From assembly GCA_023254175.1 (NCBI GenBank), contig JALQYJ010000045.1:1-64000 (forward strand): a stretch of DNA of 64,000 nt, read 5' to 3'. Source of the DNA: Runella sp. GTDB taxonomy: Bacteria > Bacteroidota > Bacteroidia > Cytophagales > Spirosomataceae. Position 1 is the stretch's first letter, and every line of letters starts with the position of its first letter. Positions 9,366-17,257 of the stretch are shown piece by piece. The translations under genes and the position numbers were made by a program. A model generated the notes under the pieces. The model did not search any database. It was not told the origin of the DNA and was given only the letters and a program-made list of their open reading frames with translations.

Positions 9366-9396
9366 CAAAATTAGGAAATTGTGAAGAGAGATGCAA
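9366..9396 (-). promoter_or_regulatory. Promoter of the SRP RNA gene
   Basis: On the minus strand TTG (9394-9396), 20 bases, then TAATTTTG (9366-9373). This fits the Bacteroidota promoter pattern and puts the start about five bases further on, at the first paired base of the SRP RNA. Confidence 0.75.
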
Positions 9397-9511
9397 AAAG
9401 TTAATTGTGAATCGTGAATTATTAACTGTTAATTGCCTGATAATTATTCTTTTAAATTTTGTAAAAAAACAATTTTCTATCGACTATCGACTAAAAACGA
9501 GTAATTAACTG

Positions 9512-10408
9512 ATGAAAAAATGGATAGAAGCGGCACGTTTACGGACGTTACCTTTGGCACTGTCAAGTATTTTAATGGGGTGTTTTTTGGCGGCAGCCCA
9601 CAATCAGTTTAGTTGGACAGTCGCTATTTTAGCGATTGTGACAACGATTTTCCTGCAAGTATTATCTAATTTTGCCAACGACTATGGCGATGCTATAAAC
9701 GGAAAAGACACAGAAGCTCGTCAAGGGCCGCATCGGGCGGTTCAGTCGGGGGCAATTTCGGCGAGAGCTATGCGCAATGCTGTAATTTTATTTGCGGTGC
9801 TGTCGTTGGTAAGTGGAATAGGTTTGTTGTACGAAGCCCTCAAAGACGCTACTTTTCAGTCTTTTCTGGCCTTTCTAGGACTTGGTGTTCTCGCCATTAT
9901 CGCGGCCATTACCTATACAGCAGGCAAACGACCTTATGGTTACGAAGGGTTGGGCGATTTGTCGGTATTTATTTTTTTTGGTTGGGTAGGGGTACTAGGA
10001 GCGTATTACTTACATACCAAAATTTTCGACTCAACGTTATTATTGCCTGCTACGAGTTGTGGGTTGTTTGCAGTGGGGGTATTAAATATTAATAATATAC
10101 GAGACATAGAATCAGATACCCTGACAGGTAAGCATTCGGTTCCTGTACGAATTGGACGCGATAAAGCGGTTGTTTATCATTGGATATTATTGACGGTGGG
10201 AATGTTTTCTAGTATTGTATATTTGCTTTTTACAGACTGGACGTGGAGCCAGTGGACATTTGTACTGAGTTTCCCACTCTTTATAAAAAATGGTCTTTCC
10301 GTAAATCGTTTGACAAACCCCAAGGAGTTAGATCCGTACCTAAAACAGATGGCGCTTTCCACATTACTTTTTGTAATTTTATTTGGAATAGGACTTTGGA
10401 TGAGCTAA
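9512..10408 (+). CDS. menA: 1,4-dihydroxy-2-naphthoate polyprenyltransferase
   Basis: MenA attaches the polyprenyl chain to 1,4-dihydroxy-2-naphthoate to give demethylmenaquinone, in the inner membrane. The 298-residue protein has about eight to nine hydrophobic segments. The first Asp-rich active-site motif is FANDYGDAINGKDTEARQGP near residues 54-73. A second conserved site, NNIRDIESDTLTGKHSVPVR, lies near 194. The ATG at 9512 begins KKWIEAARLRTLPLA, the usual N terminus. menE of the same pathway lies 5 kb downstream on the same strand, with unrelated genes between. The A+T-rich leader has several TTAACT/TTAATT repeats. Confidence 0.95.
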   Translation: MKKWIEAARLRTLPLALSSILMGCFLAAAHNQFSWTVAILAIVTTIFLQVLSNFANDYGDAINGKDTEARQGPHRAVQSGAISARAMRNAVILFAVLSLVSGIGLLYEALKDATFQSFLAFLGLGVLAIIAAITYTAGKRPYGYEGLGDLSVFIFFGWVGVLGAYYLHTKIFDSTLLLPATSCGLFAVGVLNINNIRDIESDTLTGKHSVPVRIGRDKAVVYHWILLTVGMFSSIVYLLFTDWTWSQWTFVLSFPLFIKNGLSVNRLTNPKELDPYLKQMALSTLLFVILFGIGLWMS

Positions 10409-10517
10409 TCTGCTTTCAGGCATAAATATTTTCAGGTTCGTGTTGGCTAGCCGTCTAAAAATCGGTAGTTTTGGCATGCTAATCTCAGTATTCATCAAAC
10501 TTTTTTTACGTATTGCT

Positions 10518-11858
10518 ATGAAGCAACGCTCAATTTTTCTGTTTGCCTTTGCCTCCATTATGGCATTTACTCATGTTTTGAAAGCTCAAAAAACTGCAGC
10601 CGAGTATTTTGAAGAAGGTGTGAATAAAAGTAAATCGGGAGATTTTGTGGCGGCTCTTCAAGCGTTTAATTTAGCCATTACGATGAGTCCAGAAAACGCC
10701 CCTAGCTATTACAATCGTGCAATGGCGAAGGCAAATTTGAAAGACCACCGTGGCGCTATCTTAGACTTTGATCGCTCCATTGAATTAAATCCGAAGTACT
10801 CTGATGCCTATCTTTATCGCGGGGTAAGTAAATCGAAACAAGACGATTTTCGCTCAGCTATTCAAGATTTTTCACGGGCTATAGAATTGAGCCCAGACGA
10901 CCCTCAAGGATATTATCAACGTGGAATAAATCGTGCTCGTGTTGAAAATTACCGCGGTGCATTGCAGGATTTGAACCGTACTATTGAATTAGAACCCAAT
11001 AATGCGGGGGCGCTCTTTGCCCGTGGAAGTGTAAAATCAAAACTAGAAGATTTTCCAAGTGCCTTAGTTGATTTTACACGGGTAATAGATTTAACCCCAA
11101 AAAGTCCTTCTGCTTTGGCAGGACGTGGGTATGTGAAAATTAAATTGAATGATTTTACGGGTGCAGTAAATGATTATAGCAAAGCGATAGAGTTGAAACC
11201 AGAAGATTCGGAATCGTTTTACAGTCGTGGTTTTGCTCGCAGTAAATTGGAAAAATACGAGGAATCAATTGCGGATTTTGACCAAGCAATTGGCCTCGAC
11301 CCACAAAATCATCGTGCGTATTACGGAAGAGGGTTTTGTAAAAGTAAGCTCGGAAGTCAACGCGATGCAATTGCTGATTTGAACAAAGCAGTTGAAATCA
11401 ATAATACACCGACAGATACTAAAGTGGTGTACACGGGAAGGATAAGCCGCTCTATTTTAGATCAACTTCGTGAGGTTGTACAAGAAAAAAATAAAATCAA
11501 TGAACTTTCGACGGAGCGATCTGAAGCGTTTTTTGCCCGTGCGGTTGGAAAAAACAAACAAGGTGATGGTAAAGGTGCTATTGTTGACCTAAACAAAGCA
11601 ATTGAATTTAACCCTACCTATGCAGAGGCATATTTTATACGTGGTATGATTAAATCGGCTATTGGTGATCAGCGAGGCGCTGTTCAAGATTGTACGAGTA
11701 CTATAAAACTAAACCCTAGGTATTCAGAAGCATATTATGTACGCGGCCTTATCAAACACAGCCTTGGTGATGAAAATGGAGGTTGCTTGGATTTGTCAAA
11801 AGCAGGTGAATTAGGATATACTCAGGCGTATAAAGTAATCAGTGAGTACTGCAATTAA
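10518..11858 (+). CDS. Secreted or periplasmic tetratricopeptide-repeat protein
   Basis: The 446-residue protein begins MKQRSIFLFAFASIMAFTHV, a signal peptide ending near LKAQ, and is otherwise built of about ten to eleven 34-residue TPR units. Typical units read YYNRAMAKANLKDHRGAILD and YYGRGFCKSKLGSQRDAIAD. One spacer near residues 295-335 (NTPTDTKVVYTGRISRSILD) breaks the regular repeats. TPR arrays bind partner proteins, so a scaffold role is likely but unspecified. An upstream in-frame start at 10440 would bury the signal peptide; the ATG at 10518 is preferred. The strong hairpin at 11897-11930 ends the unit. Confidence 0.88.
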   Translation: MKQRSIFLFAFASIMAFTHVLKAQKTAAEYFEEGVNKSKSGDFVAALQAFNLAITMSPENAPSYYNRAMAKANLKDHRGAILDFDRSIELNPKYSDAYLYRGVSKSKQDDFRSAIQDFSRAIELSPDDPQGYYQRGINRARVENYRGALQDLNRTIELEPNNAGALFARGSVKSKLEDFPSALVDFTRVIDLTPKSPSALAGRGYVKIKLNDFTGAVNDYSKAIELKPEDSESFYSRGFARSKLEKYEESIADFDQAIGLDPQNHRAYYGRGFCKSKLGSQRDAIADLNKAVEINNTPTDTKVVYTGRISRSILDQLREVVQEKNKINELSTERSEAFFARAVGKNKQGDGKGAIVDLNKAIEFNPTYAEAYFIRGMIKSAIGDQRGAVQDCTSTIKLNPRYSEAYYVRGLIKHSLGDENGGCLDLSKAGELGYTQAYKVISEYCN

Positions 11859-11896
11859 TACGAAGATTTTCGCCAAATAGATGGTGAAGTAATCAC

Positions 11897-11930
11897 AAAA
11901 AAGACCTTGTTAGCTGATAAGGTCTTTTTT
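11897..11930. terminator. Bidirectional intrinsic terminator between TPR gene and amn
   Basis: Perfect 12-base arms AAAAAAGACCTT (11897-11908) and AAGGTCTTTTTT (11919-11930) enclose a 10-base loop. There are T-runs in both directions between two convergent genes. Confidence 0.9.
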
Positions 11931-11954
11931 GTGTGAAACCGATAAAAGAATAGT

Positions 11955-12725
11955 TTATTCGAAACGTAAGTGCTTCACTGACTCTCCTGAACTGGCTAAC
12001 TCCACCAGAGAATCGATGCCTATTTGTAAGTGGCGCTCCACAAAGTGTGCAGTCACTTTTTTATCGCTTTCTTCCGTCTTCACTCCTTCAGGGACAAGAG
12101 GGTTGTCAGAAACAAGCAACAATGCACCGTGTGGGATTTGGTTCACAAAACCAACCGTAAAAATAGTCGCGGTTTCCATGTCAATAGCCATGGCTCTGAT
12201 TTCGCGCAGGTACTCTTTAAATTCCTCGTCGTGCTCCCAAATTCGACGATTAGTCGTATAAACCGTACCTGTCCAGTAGTCGAGTTCGTGTTTTTTAATC
12301 ATCGACGATACAGCGCGCTGCAGACGAAACGATGGTAAAGCAGGAATCTCGGGGCGCATGTACTCATTGCTGGTACCTTCGCCTCGAATAGCGGCAATCG
12401 GTAATACTAAATCTCCAATTTGGGTCTTTTTTAGTCCCCCACATTTTCCTAAAAATAAGGCTGCTTTGGGATTAATCGCTGATAGTAAATCCATCACTGT
12501 AGCTGCCATGGCACTCCCCATCCCGAAATTAATAATGGTAATATTATTGGCAGTAGCCGTTTGCATAGCACGTTCGCGGCCTTGTACTTCTACCCCGTAT
12601 TTATCGGCAAACATTTGTACGTAATTGATGAAGTTAGTCAACAATATATATTCTCCAAATGCCTCTAACGGAGTGCCTGTGTAACGCGGCAGCCAGTTTT
12701 CTACGATTTCTTCTTTGGTTTTCAT
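11955..12725 (-). CDS. amn: AMP nucleosidase
   Basis: Hydrolyses AMP to adenine and ribose 5-phosphate and so helps set the adenylate pool. The 256-residue protein is the short form usual in Bacteroidota, of the nucleoside phosphorylase fold. Visible marks are INFGMGSAMAATVMDLLSAI near 83, LGKCGGLKKTQIGDLVLPIA near 110, AMAIDMETATIFTVGF near 190 with the Met-Glu pair typical of the nucleoside site, and LLVSDNPLVPEGVK near 215. It converges on the TPR gene across a shared terminator and diverges from the HsdR_N-like gene. Confidence 0.92.
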   Translation of the reverse strand: MKTKEEIVENWLPRYTGTPLEAFGEYILLTNFINYVQMFADKYGVEVQGRERAMQTATANNITIINFGMGSAMAATVMDLLSAINPKAALFLGKCGGLKKTQIGDLVLPIAAIRGEGTSNEYMRPEIPALPSFRLQRAVSSMIKKHELDYWTGTVYTTNRRIWEHDEEFKEYLREIRAMAIDMETATIFTVGFVNQIPHGALLLVSDNPLVPEGVKTEESDKKVTAHFVERHLQIGIDSLVELASSGESVKHLRFE

Positions 12726-12801
12726 TGGTTTTGTGTTAATTTTTGGGTTGAAAAGGTTAAAAAAAAGATTTGTAAGATGTCCTTACAAATCTTCTTCTGA
12801 T

Positions 12802-13239
12802 ATGGTCGAGCTAAACTTACCCCCCTTTGATTACAAAGTTACAAAAATTGCGGGGAAACCTCATATCTTCGACGTAATTCGGCGTAAGTACTTGCTTATC
12901 ACCCCTGAAGAATGGGTACGACAACACGTTTTACATTGGCTGATAGGGCATCAGCAGTACCCAAAATCCTTGATTCGTACCGAAAGTGGCTTGCAATATA
13001 ATCAACTTACAAAGCGCACCGATATTCTCGTATACGACCGCAATGGCGCTCCTTTTTTGTTGGTTGAATGCAAAGCCGTTCATATTGCTTTAACGGACAG
13101 CGTGCTTGACCAAGCTATTCGCTACAACGCCGTCTTGAAGGCACCATATTTACTCATTAGCAATGGTCTCGAACATTTATTGTTTCAAATAAAAGACGGC
13201 GAAACAGTAGCACTGGAAACCCTGCCTTCTTTTGCGTAA
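12802..13239 (+). CDS. Type I restriction enzyme R N-terminal-domain (HsdR_N_2-like) protein
   Basis: A 145-residue stand-alone protein of the PD-(D/E)XK nuclease fold that resembles the N-terminal domain of HsdR. The catalytic-like pattern is RTDILVYD...PFLLVECKA, with the Asp and the E-x-K spaced as in the fold. Such short proteins are common in Bacteroidota and sit outside restriction operons; no hsdM or hsdS is nearby. The frame is open from a TTG at 12715, inside amn, but the ATG at 12802 starts VELNLPPFDYKV and is chosen. Its role is unknown; DNA repair or defence are only guesses. Confidence 0.8.
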   Translation: MVELNLPPFDYKVTKIAGKPHIFDVIRRKYLLITPEEWVRQHVLHWLIGHQQYPKSLIRTESGLQYNQLTKRTDILVYDRNGAPFLLVECKAVHIALTDSVLDQAIRYNAVLKAPYLLISNGLEHLLFQIKDGETVALETLPSFA

Positions 13240-13253
13240 ATAACCTATAAATT

Positions 13254-14873
13254 TTAATGTTTTATTAAGGGTTTTCGAATGACCGCGTTGGGGGTGTGTA
13301 CCCTCAATATATAAGCAGCCGAGGGGCCTTGGATAGGAATGATGATAACCGCATCTTGCTCAGGTAAATAGTGAAAACGAGTCGTTATCAGTTTACCATT
13401 TAGGTCAAAAACTTCAGCTAAAACTTCCATAGGTCGAGGAGTGTGGATGTGAATATGGGCTTCGTCGGTAAAAGGATTAGGGGTAATTTCTACCGAAATT
13501 TCGTGGGGTACCTCAGGTTCTACGGCGGTGATTGTGCCTGGCATATTGGCATCCAACCACGCTAATCGTTGAGTTAGCCATTGTTTTAATTCAAGGATTT
13601 CGCCCATCCAAGTGGTTGGTATAGAGGTAGGATTGGGCCAAATATATTGTCCTAAAACAGGCCACCGTTGAAAATTACGCTGTTGTGATTCTTGCAGCAC
13701 ATTGGCGAGAGAATCAATGTGAGCCATGAGCTTGTCGGTTTTCCAAGGTCCTTTGCGCATTCGTTGGTATTCGTCGTTGAGTTCCGAAACAAAACTAGGA
13801 TCTTCGAGCATACGTTTCCAATGAAAAGGTACTTGCAAACCATCCCCTGGGCAGACATTCCCAAATAAGTAAGACCAACCGTAGGTTTGATTACCGTTGC
13901 AGTAGTTGGCATTGCCAAAAGCCAAATCATAGTCCCAGGCTGGGCCTGCTTTTATCTTTCCACCCTTACTATCGCGGTCTTTGTGGAAAAACGTACTGAT
14001 ACGATACCCATCAACGTTGCGAGAGACTTCATTCATTAAAAAAATATGGGCAAATGAAAGCCCGTCATAGAAACGTCGATAACCGACTTGAGGATCGGTA
14101 AAATTAACGCTATTTAGGGCTGCTTCGGCACTGTCTACTTTGGCAATTAGATACGATTTTTGGGCCGAGGTAATTTCGTCAAAATCAGGGTATTCAAAGA
14201 GGTATTGAACGCGGGCATTGAGGGTAGGCGACCTGACTTTAGAAAACCATCCTATGGATCCACCTGAGCCAGTGGGTTTATCAATTTTAAAAATATAGCC
14301 ACCTGTTAGGGCGTCTCCGCTGTTATCTCGGTCGGTAAGTTTTGCAATATTTAACCGCCCCGCTACGCGTTTGATTTTTTCCATCAAAAGATACACTCCT
14401 TCATAACGGCCATTGACAATCACTTCTACGTGTTGGGTACGGCTGGCATACATACCCAAGTCGCGCGCCATTTTCATGGCGAGGGCATTGTGTAAAAGGC
14501 TTTTTTCGTTGTAAGAAGCAAACAAAATCCAGTCTTCTTCTTTAGGCATTCCCAAAAGGGCTACTTCTCTACCTTCGCCTTTCTCATCCCGAAGTTCAAA
14601 GCCATACGCTTTTTTGGGAAAAAGCTGAGACGATGAGCCTCTAAATTCAATGCCTGCTATACCTTGGTACACATTAGCCGCATCCGAAGGGCGGGTACGC
14701 TGATTCGCTCCATTGTAAATGATTTTCATTTGGACGTTGATTTTAGGGGAGTCCATAATCGTTTGTCCTTGGGTATCAATAAGAACAATTGGTAAATTGG
14801 AAGAAATAAGGTTTTGAGCCGTTACTACACCGCAAAAAAATAAATTCAACACTACCCCAAACCAAGTTCTCAT
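13254..14873 (-). CDS. CotH-like kinase-fold protein with C-terminal secretion (T9SS-type) domain
   Basis: The 539-residue protein has a signal peptide (MRTWFGVVLNLFFCGVVTAQ). A CotH domain (about 60-350) contains GIEFRGSSSQLFPKKAYGFE, HNALAMKMARDLGMYA, GVYLLMEKIKR and KAGPAWDYDLAFGNANY. CotH proteins are atypical protein kinases or related secreted proteins. The last about 80 residues (VEITPNPFTDEAHIHI ... AYILRVHTPNAVIRKPLI) look like a type A sorting domain of the type IX secretion system, so the protein is probably exported to the cell surface. The gene diverges from the Rieske gene. Target and activity are unknown. Confidence 0.85.
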   Translation of the reverse strand: MRTWFGVVLNLFFCGVVTAQNLISSNLPIVLIDTQGQTIMDSPKINVQMKIIYNGANQRTRPSDAANVYQGIAGIEFRGSSSQLFPKKAYGFELRDEKGEGREVALLGMPKEEDWILFASYNEKSLLHNALAMKMARDLGMYASRTQHVEVIVNGRYEGVYLLMEKIKRVAGRLNIAKLTDRDNSGDALTGGYIFKIDKPTGSGGSIGWFSKVRSPTLNARVQYLFEYPDFDEITSAQKSYLIAKVDSAEAALNSVNFTDPQVGYRRFYDGLSFAHIFLMNEVSRNVDGYRISTFFHKDRDSKGGKIKAGPAWDYDLAFGNANYCNGNQTYGWSYLFGNVCPGDGLQVPFHWKRMLEDPSFVSELNDEYQRMRKGPWKTDKLMAHIDSLANVLQESQQRNFQRWPVLGQYIWPNPTSIPTTWMGEILELKQWLTQRLAWLDANMPGTITAVEPEVPHEISVEITPNPFTDEAHIHIHTPRPMEVLAEVFDLNGKLITTRFHYLPEQDAVIIIPIQGPSAAYILRVHTPNAVIRKPLIKH

Positions 14874-14991
14874 GGTTACAATCTTTTTGTTTTGGTTACG
14901 TTTTTTAGAAAGCCGTAAAAATGAACAATTTTATTTGGCGTATGATTTTTGTAAAAAACTTCGAAAACTACAAAAAAATACCAATAACGCT

Positions 14992-15438
14992 ATGGAAATG
15001 GAAGCAAGTACGATTGATCGTAAGGATTTTTTTCGCTTAGTAGGGGTAAGTTTTGGAGCAATTGTGCTTCAGAACTGCTTGTCGGGGTGTAGCACTAGCT
15101 CCACGCCTGAGCCAAGCCCAACCATACCCACTGATTTTTCGGTAAATGTGAATAATGCTAATTTTACGGCACTGCGCAACGCAGGAGGCTTTGTACGAAC
15201 CAACGGCGTGATTATTGCACGGACGCAGCAAGGTGGTTTTATCGCCGTTTCGCAGGCGTGTACCCACCAAGGAACGGCTGTTAACTACGTTGCTTCAAAT
15301 AATACTTTTTTTTGCCCCAACCACGGTTCTGTATTTACGAGCGATGGCGAAGTACAAACAGGCCCTGCGACTAAACCATTGACTCGTTATAAGACTTCGT
15401 ACGACCCATCTACGGGCGACGTACGCGTTTACCCCTAG
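14992..15438 (+). CDS. Rieske [2Fe-2S] domain lipoprotein
   Basis: The 148-residue protein carries a Rieske iron-sulfur domain with the two ligand boxes ACTHQGTAV (Cys-x-His) and CPNHGSVF (Cys-x-x-His). The N terminus has RKDFFRLVG, a Tat-like twin basic signal with Lys for the second Arg, and a lipobox-like region near LSGCSTSS. It is therefore probably membrane-anchored in the periplasm and moves electrons. The frame is open from 14872, but the ATGs at 14992 or 14998 fit the signal. No cytochrome b partner is next to it. Its stop is three bases before menE, so the genes are probably cotranscribed. Confidence 0.87.
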   Translation: MEMEASTIDRKDFFRLVGVSFGAIVLQNCLSGCSTSSTPEPSPTIPTDFSVNVNNANFTALRNAGGFVRTNGVIIARTQQGGFIAVSQACTHQGTAVNYVASNNTFFCPNHGSVFTSDGEVQTGPATKPLTRYKTSYDPSTGDVRVYP

Positions 15439-15441
15439 TTT

Positions 15442-16488
15442 ATGTTCTATACGTTAGTACCCCAACATATTTTTGAAACTCCTGCGCCTGAGCATCCTTA
15501 TTTTCTACAAGCGTGGGAGTTTTGTCGTTTGTATGCTTCTGGGCACGAGACGTTTGTGCTGCACACGTCGGGCTCGACAGGAGCACCTAAACCTATTACA
15601 TTGACGCGCTCCCAGATGCAAGCAAGTGCCCGTGTTACGCAGCGTGCGTTGGATTTGCAGGCAGGGCAGCATGCGTTGGTATGTCTCAATGTGGGTTACA
15701 TTGCAGGGATGATGATGCTCGTACGTGGAATGGAACTAGGGATGACGATGCACGTTGTTGAACCGTCCTCGCAGCCGTTTGCTTTTTTGCCCGACAACTT
15801 AGCAATTGATTTTGCGGCGGTAGTGCCTTTACAGTTGCAAACAATGTTAGATACTCCGCAAGATGAACATCTTAATAGCTTAAAAGCCCTTATTGTGGGA
15901 GGAGCCCCTATAGGAGATAGCTTAGGAGCAGCCATTCAACGGCTTCGGGTTCCTGTATGGAGTACGTATGGTATGACTGAAACGGTGTCGCACGTGGCAC
16001 TTCGAAGACTAAATGGCAAAGAGGTTTCAGAAAGCTATTGGCTATTGGAGGGAGTAGATGCTACCACTGACGAACGTGGTTGTTTGCGATTGTACGGGGC
16101 AGTGACCAACCAACAATGGGTACAAACCAACGACGTGGTGGAGTTTTTAGCGCCTCGCGAGTTTCGCATAGTAGGCCGTGCCGATAACATCATTAATTCG
16201 GGAGGGGTAAAAATTCAGCTGGAAAAAGTAGAGCGCGCCGTTGAAAAAACAGGCTTGATTGTGTCGCGCTTTTTTGCGTGGTCGGAAGACGACGAACGGC
16301 TAGGACAAAAACTGATTTTGGTAGTAGAAAGTGAAAAAGAATCTGATAGCGAGCTAGTTCGAACAGCGTTAGTATCGGAGCTTTCGACCTATGAACTCCC
16401 TAAAAAGACGTATTTCGTTAAAAAATTTGTAGAAACACCTACGGGCAAAGTAGATAAGCGACGTACCTTTGAGGAAAATATACGCTAA
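15442..16488 (+). CDS. menE: o-Succinylbenzoate--CoA ligase-like AMP-forming enzyme
   Basis: An adenylate-forming enzyme that activates o-succinylbenzoate with CoA in menaquinone synthesis. At 348 residues it is the short form found in Bacteroidota, lacking much of the usual N terminus. Motifs include LHTSGSTGAPKPITLTRSQM near 38 (P-loop-like A3), STYGMTETVSHVALR near 175 (A5), and GRADNIINSGGVKIQ near 245 (A7-A8). The conserved lysine near the end lies in TPTGKVDKRRTF. The assignment as MenE rests on length, motifs and the nearby menA; another short acyl-CoA ligase is possible. The next gene starts at the base after its stop. Confidence 0.85.
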   Translation: MFYTLVPQHIFETPAPEHPYFLQAWEFCRLYASGHETFVLHTSGSTGAPKPITLTRSQMQASARVTQRALDLQAGQHALVCLNVGYIAGMMMLVRGMELGMTMHVVEPSSQPFAFLPDNLAIDFAAVVPLQLQTMLDTPQDEHLNSLKALIVGGAPIGDSLGAAIQRLRVPVWSTYGMTETVSHVALRRLNGKEVSESYWLLEGVDATTDERGCLRLYGAVTNQQWVQTNDVVEFLAPREFRIVGRADNIINSGGVKIQLEKVERAVEKTGLIVSRFFAWSEDDERLGQKLILVVESEKESDSELVRTALVSELSTYELPKKTYFVKKFVETPTGKVDKRRTFEENIR

Positions 16489-17253
16489 ATGGCTACTTTT
16501 CGTAAACTCACTATTCAATTTGAAACTTCGGCGCAACTTCCGCCACCTTATTCATACCGCTACTTATTGCGCATTCTTCCTAATGAGGAAACCATTGATG
16601 TAGACTTAAAACTGACATATACGCACCGCGATGAGCTTGATGCCGACGAAATTGAAGCTGAAGGATTTACGGATAATGATGATTATCAGTGGAAAGGAAT
16701 ACTCGAAAAAGTGTGGCGCGACGAGCTAGAAAAAGTCCTCAAGAAAACCCAAATAGGTGGTAGCCTTCTTCAAGATGAAGAAATGGACTTGCTCACCCTC
16801 GAATGGGAAGCCGAAACTACTGCCAAAGGTCAGCCCCGTAACGCGGAAGATTGGTTGTATTTTGCCCAAGAGTTGCTTCAAGCAATCTATGAAACGTCGG
16901 AAAAAGAACGCCCTTTTGAAATGCAGGTCATTGATGCAACTTCGCAAGGAACGAGAGAAGCACAGTTGACGGCGTCGTTTCGTACCCGAACAGCCCAAAT
17001 CAAGCGTGTAGTGGATGGCAAAACGTCGCTTCGTTTCTATCCGTGGCGCGAATTGCCTTCGTTGATGGAAACGTTGTATGCCCCTAACTGGCTCACCGAT
17101 AATGCCTCAAGCCAAAAGCCTAAGCGAAATGGGTTGTATTTTAATCTAGGTGATGGCGTGTGGTACGAATGGGGAAAACAAGTAGTAGAGCCTGGGAAAG
17201 GAGCAAAAACACTCTCGAAACTCAAAGATGTAGTAACCACGTTGTTTGCATAA
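16489..17253 (+). CDS. Conserved-looking protein of unknown function
   Basis: I do not recognise this 254-residue protein. It has no signal peptide or membrane segment and is rich in Glu, Asp and Lys. The N-terminal part (FRKLTIQFETSAQLPPPYSY) and the alternating pattern suggest beta strands. A cluster of Trp and Tyr lies in the C-terminal part (FYPWRELPSLMETLYAPNW, GDGVWYEWGKQVV). Its ATG follows the menE stop with no gap, and its stop lies five bases before the ATG of the sensor kinase. It is thus the middle gene of a tight menE-unknown-kinase unit, and cotranscription is very likely. Confidence 0.8.
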   Translation: MATFRKLTIQFETSAQLPPPYSYRYLLRILPNEETIDVDLKLTYTHRDELDADEIEAEGFTDNDDYQWKGILEKVWRDELEKVLKKTQIGGSLLQDEEMDLLTLEWEAETTAKGQPRNAEDWLYFAQELLQAIYETSEKERPFEMQVIDATSQGTREAQLTASFRTRTAQIKRVVDGKTSLRFYPWRELPSLMETLYAPNWLTDNASSQKPKRNGLYFNLGDGVWYEWGKQVVEPGKGAKTLSKLKDVVTTLFA

Positions 17254-17257
17254 ACGC

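Noticed and set aside
9049-9384. Two overlapping frames on both strands after the dehydrogenase
   Set aside because: The part beyond 9200 is explained by the hairpin and the SRP RNA gene; the frames are by-chance readings.
12802-13239. Restriction-modification system
   Set aside because: Only a stand-alone HsdR N-terminal-like domain is present; no methylase or specificity gene is nearby.
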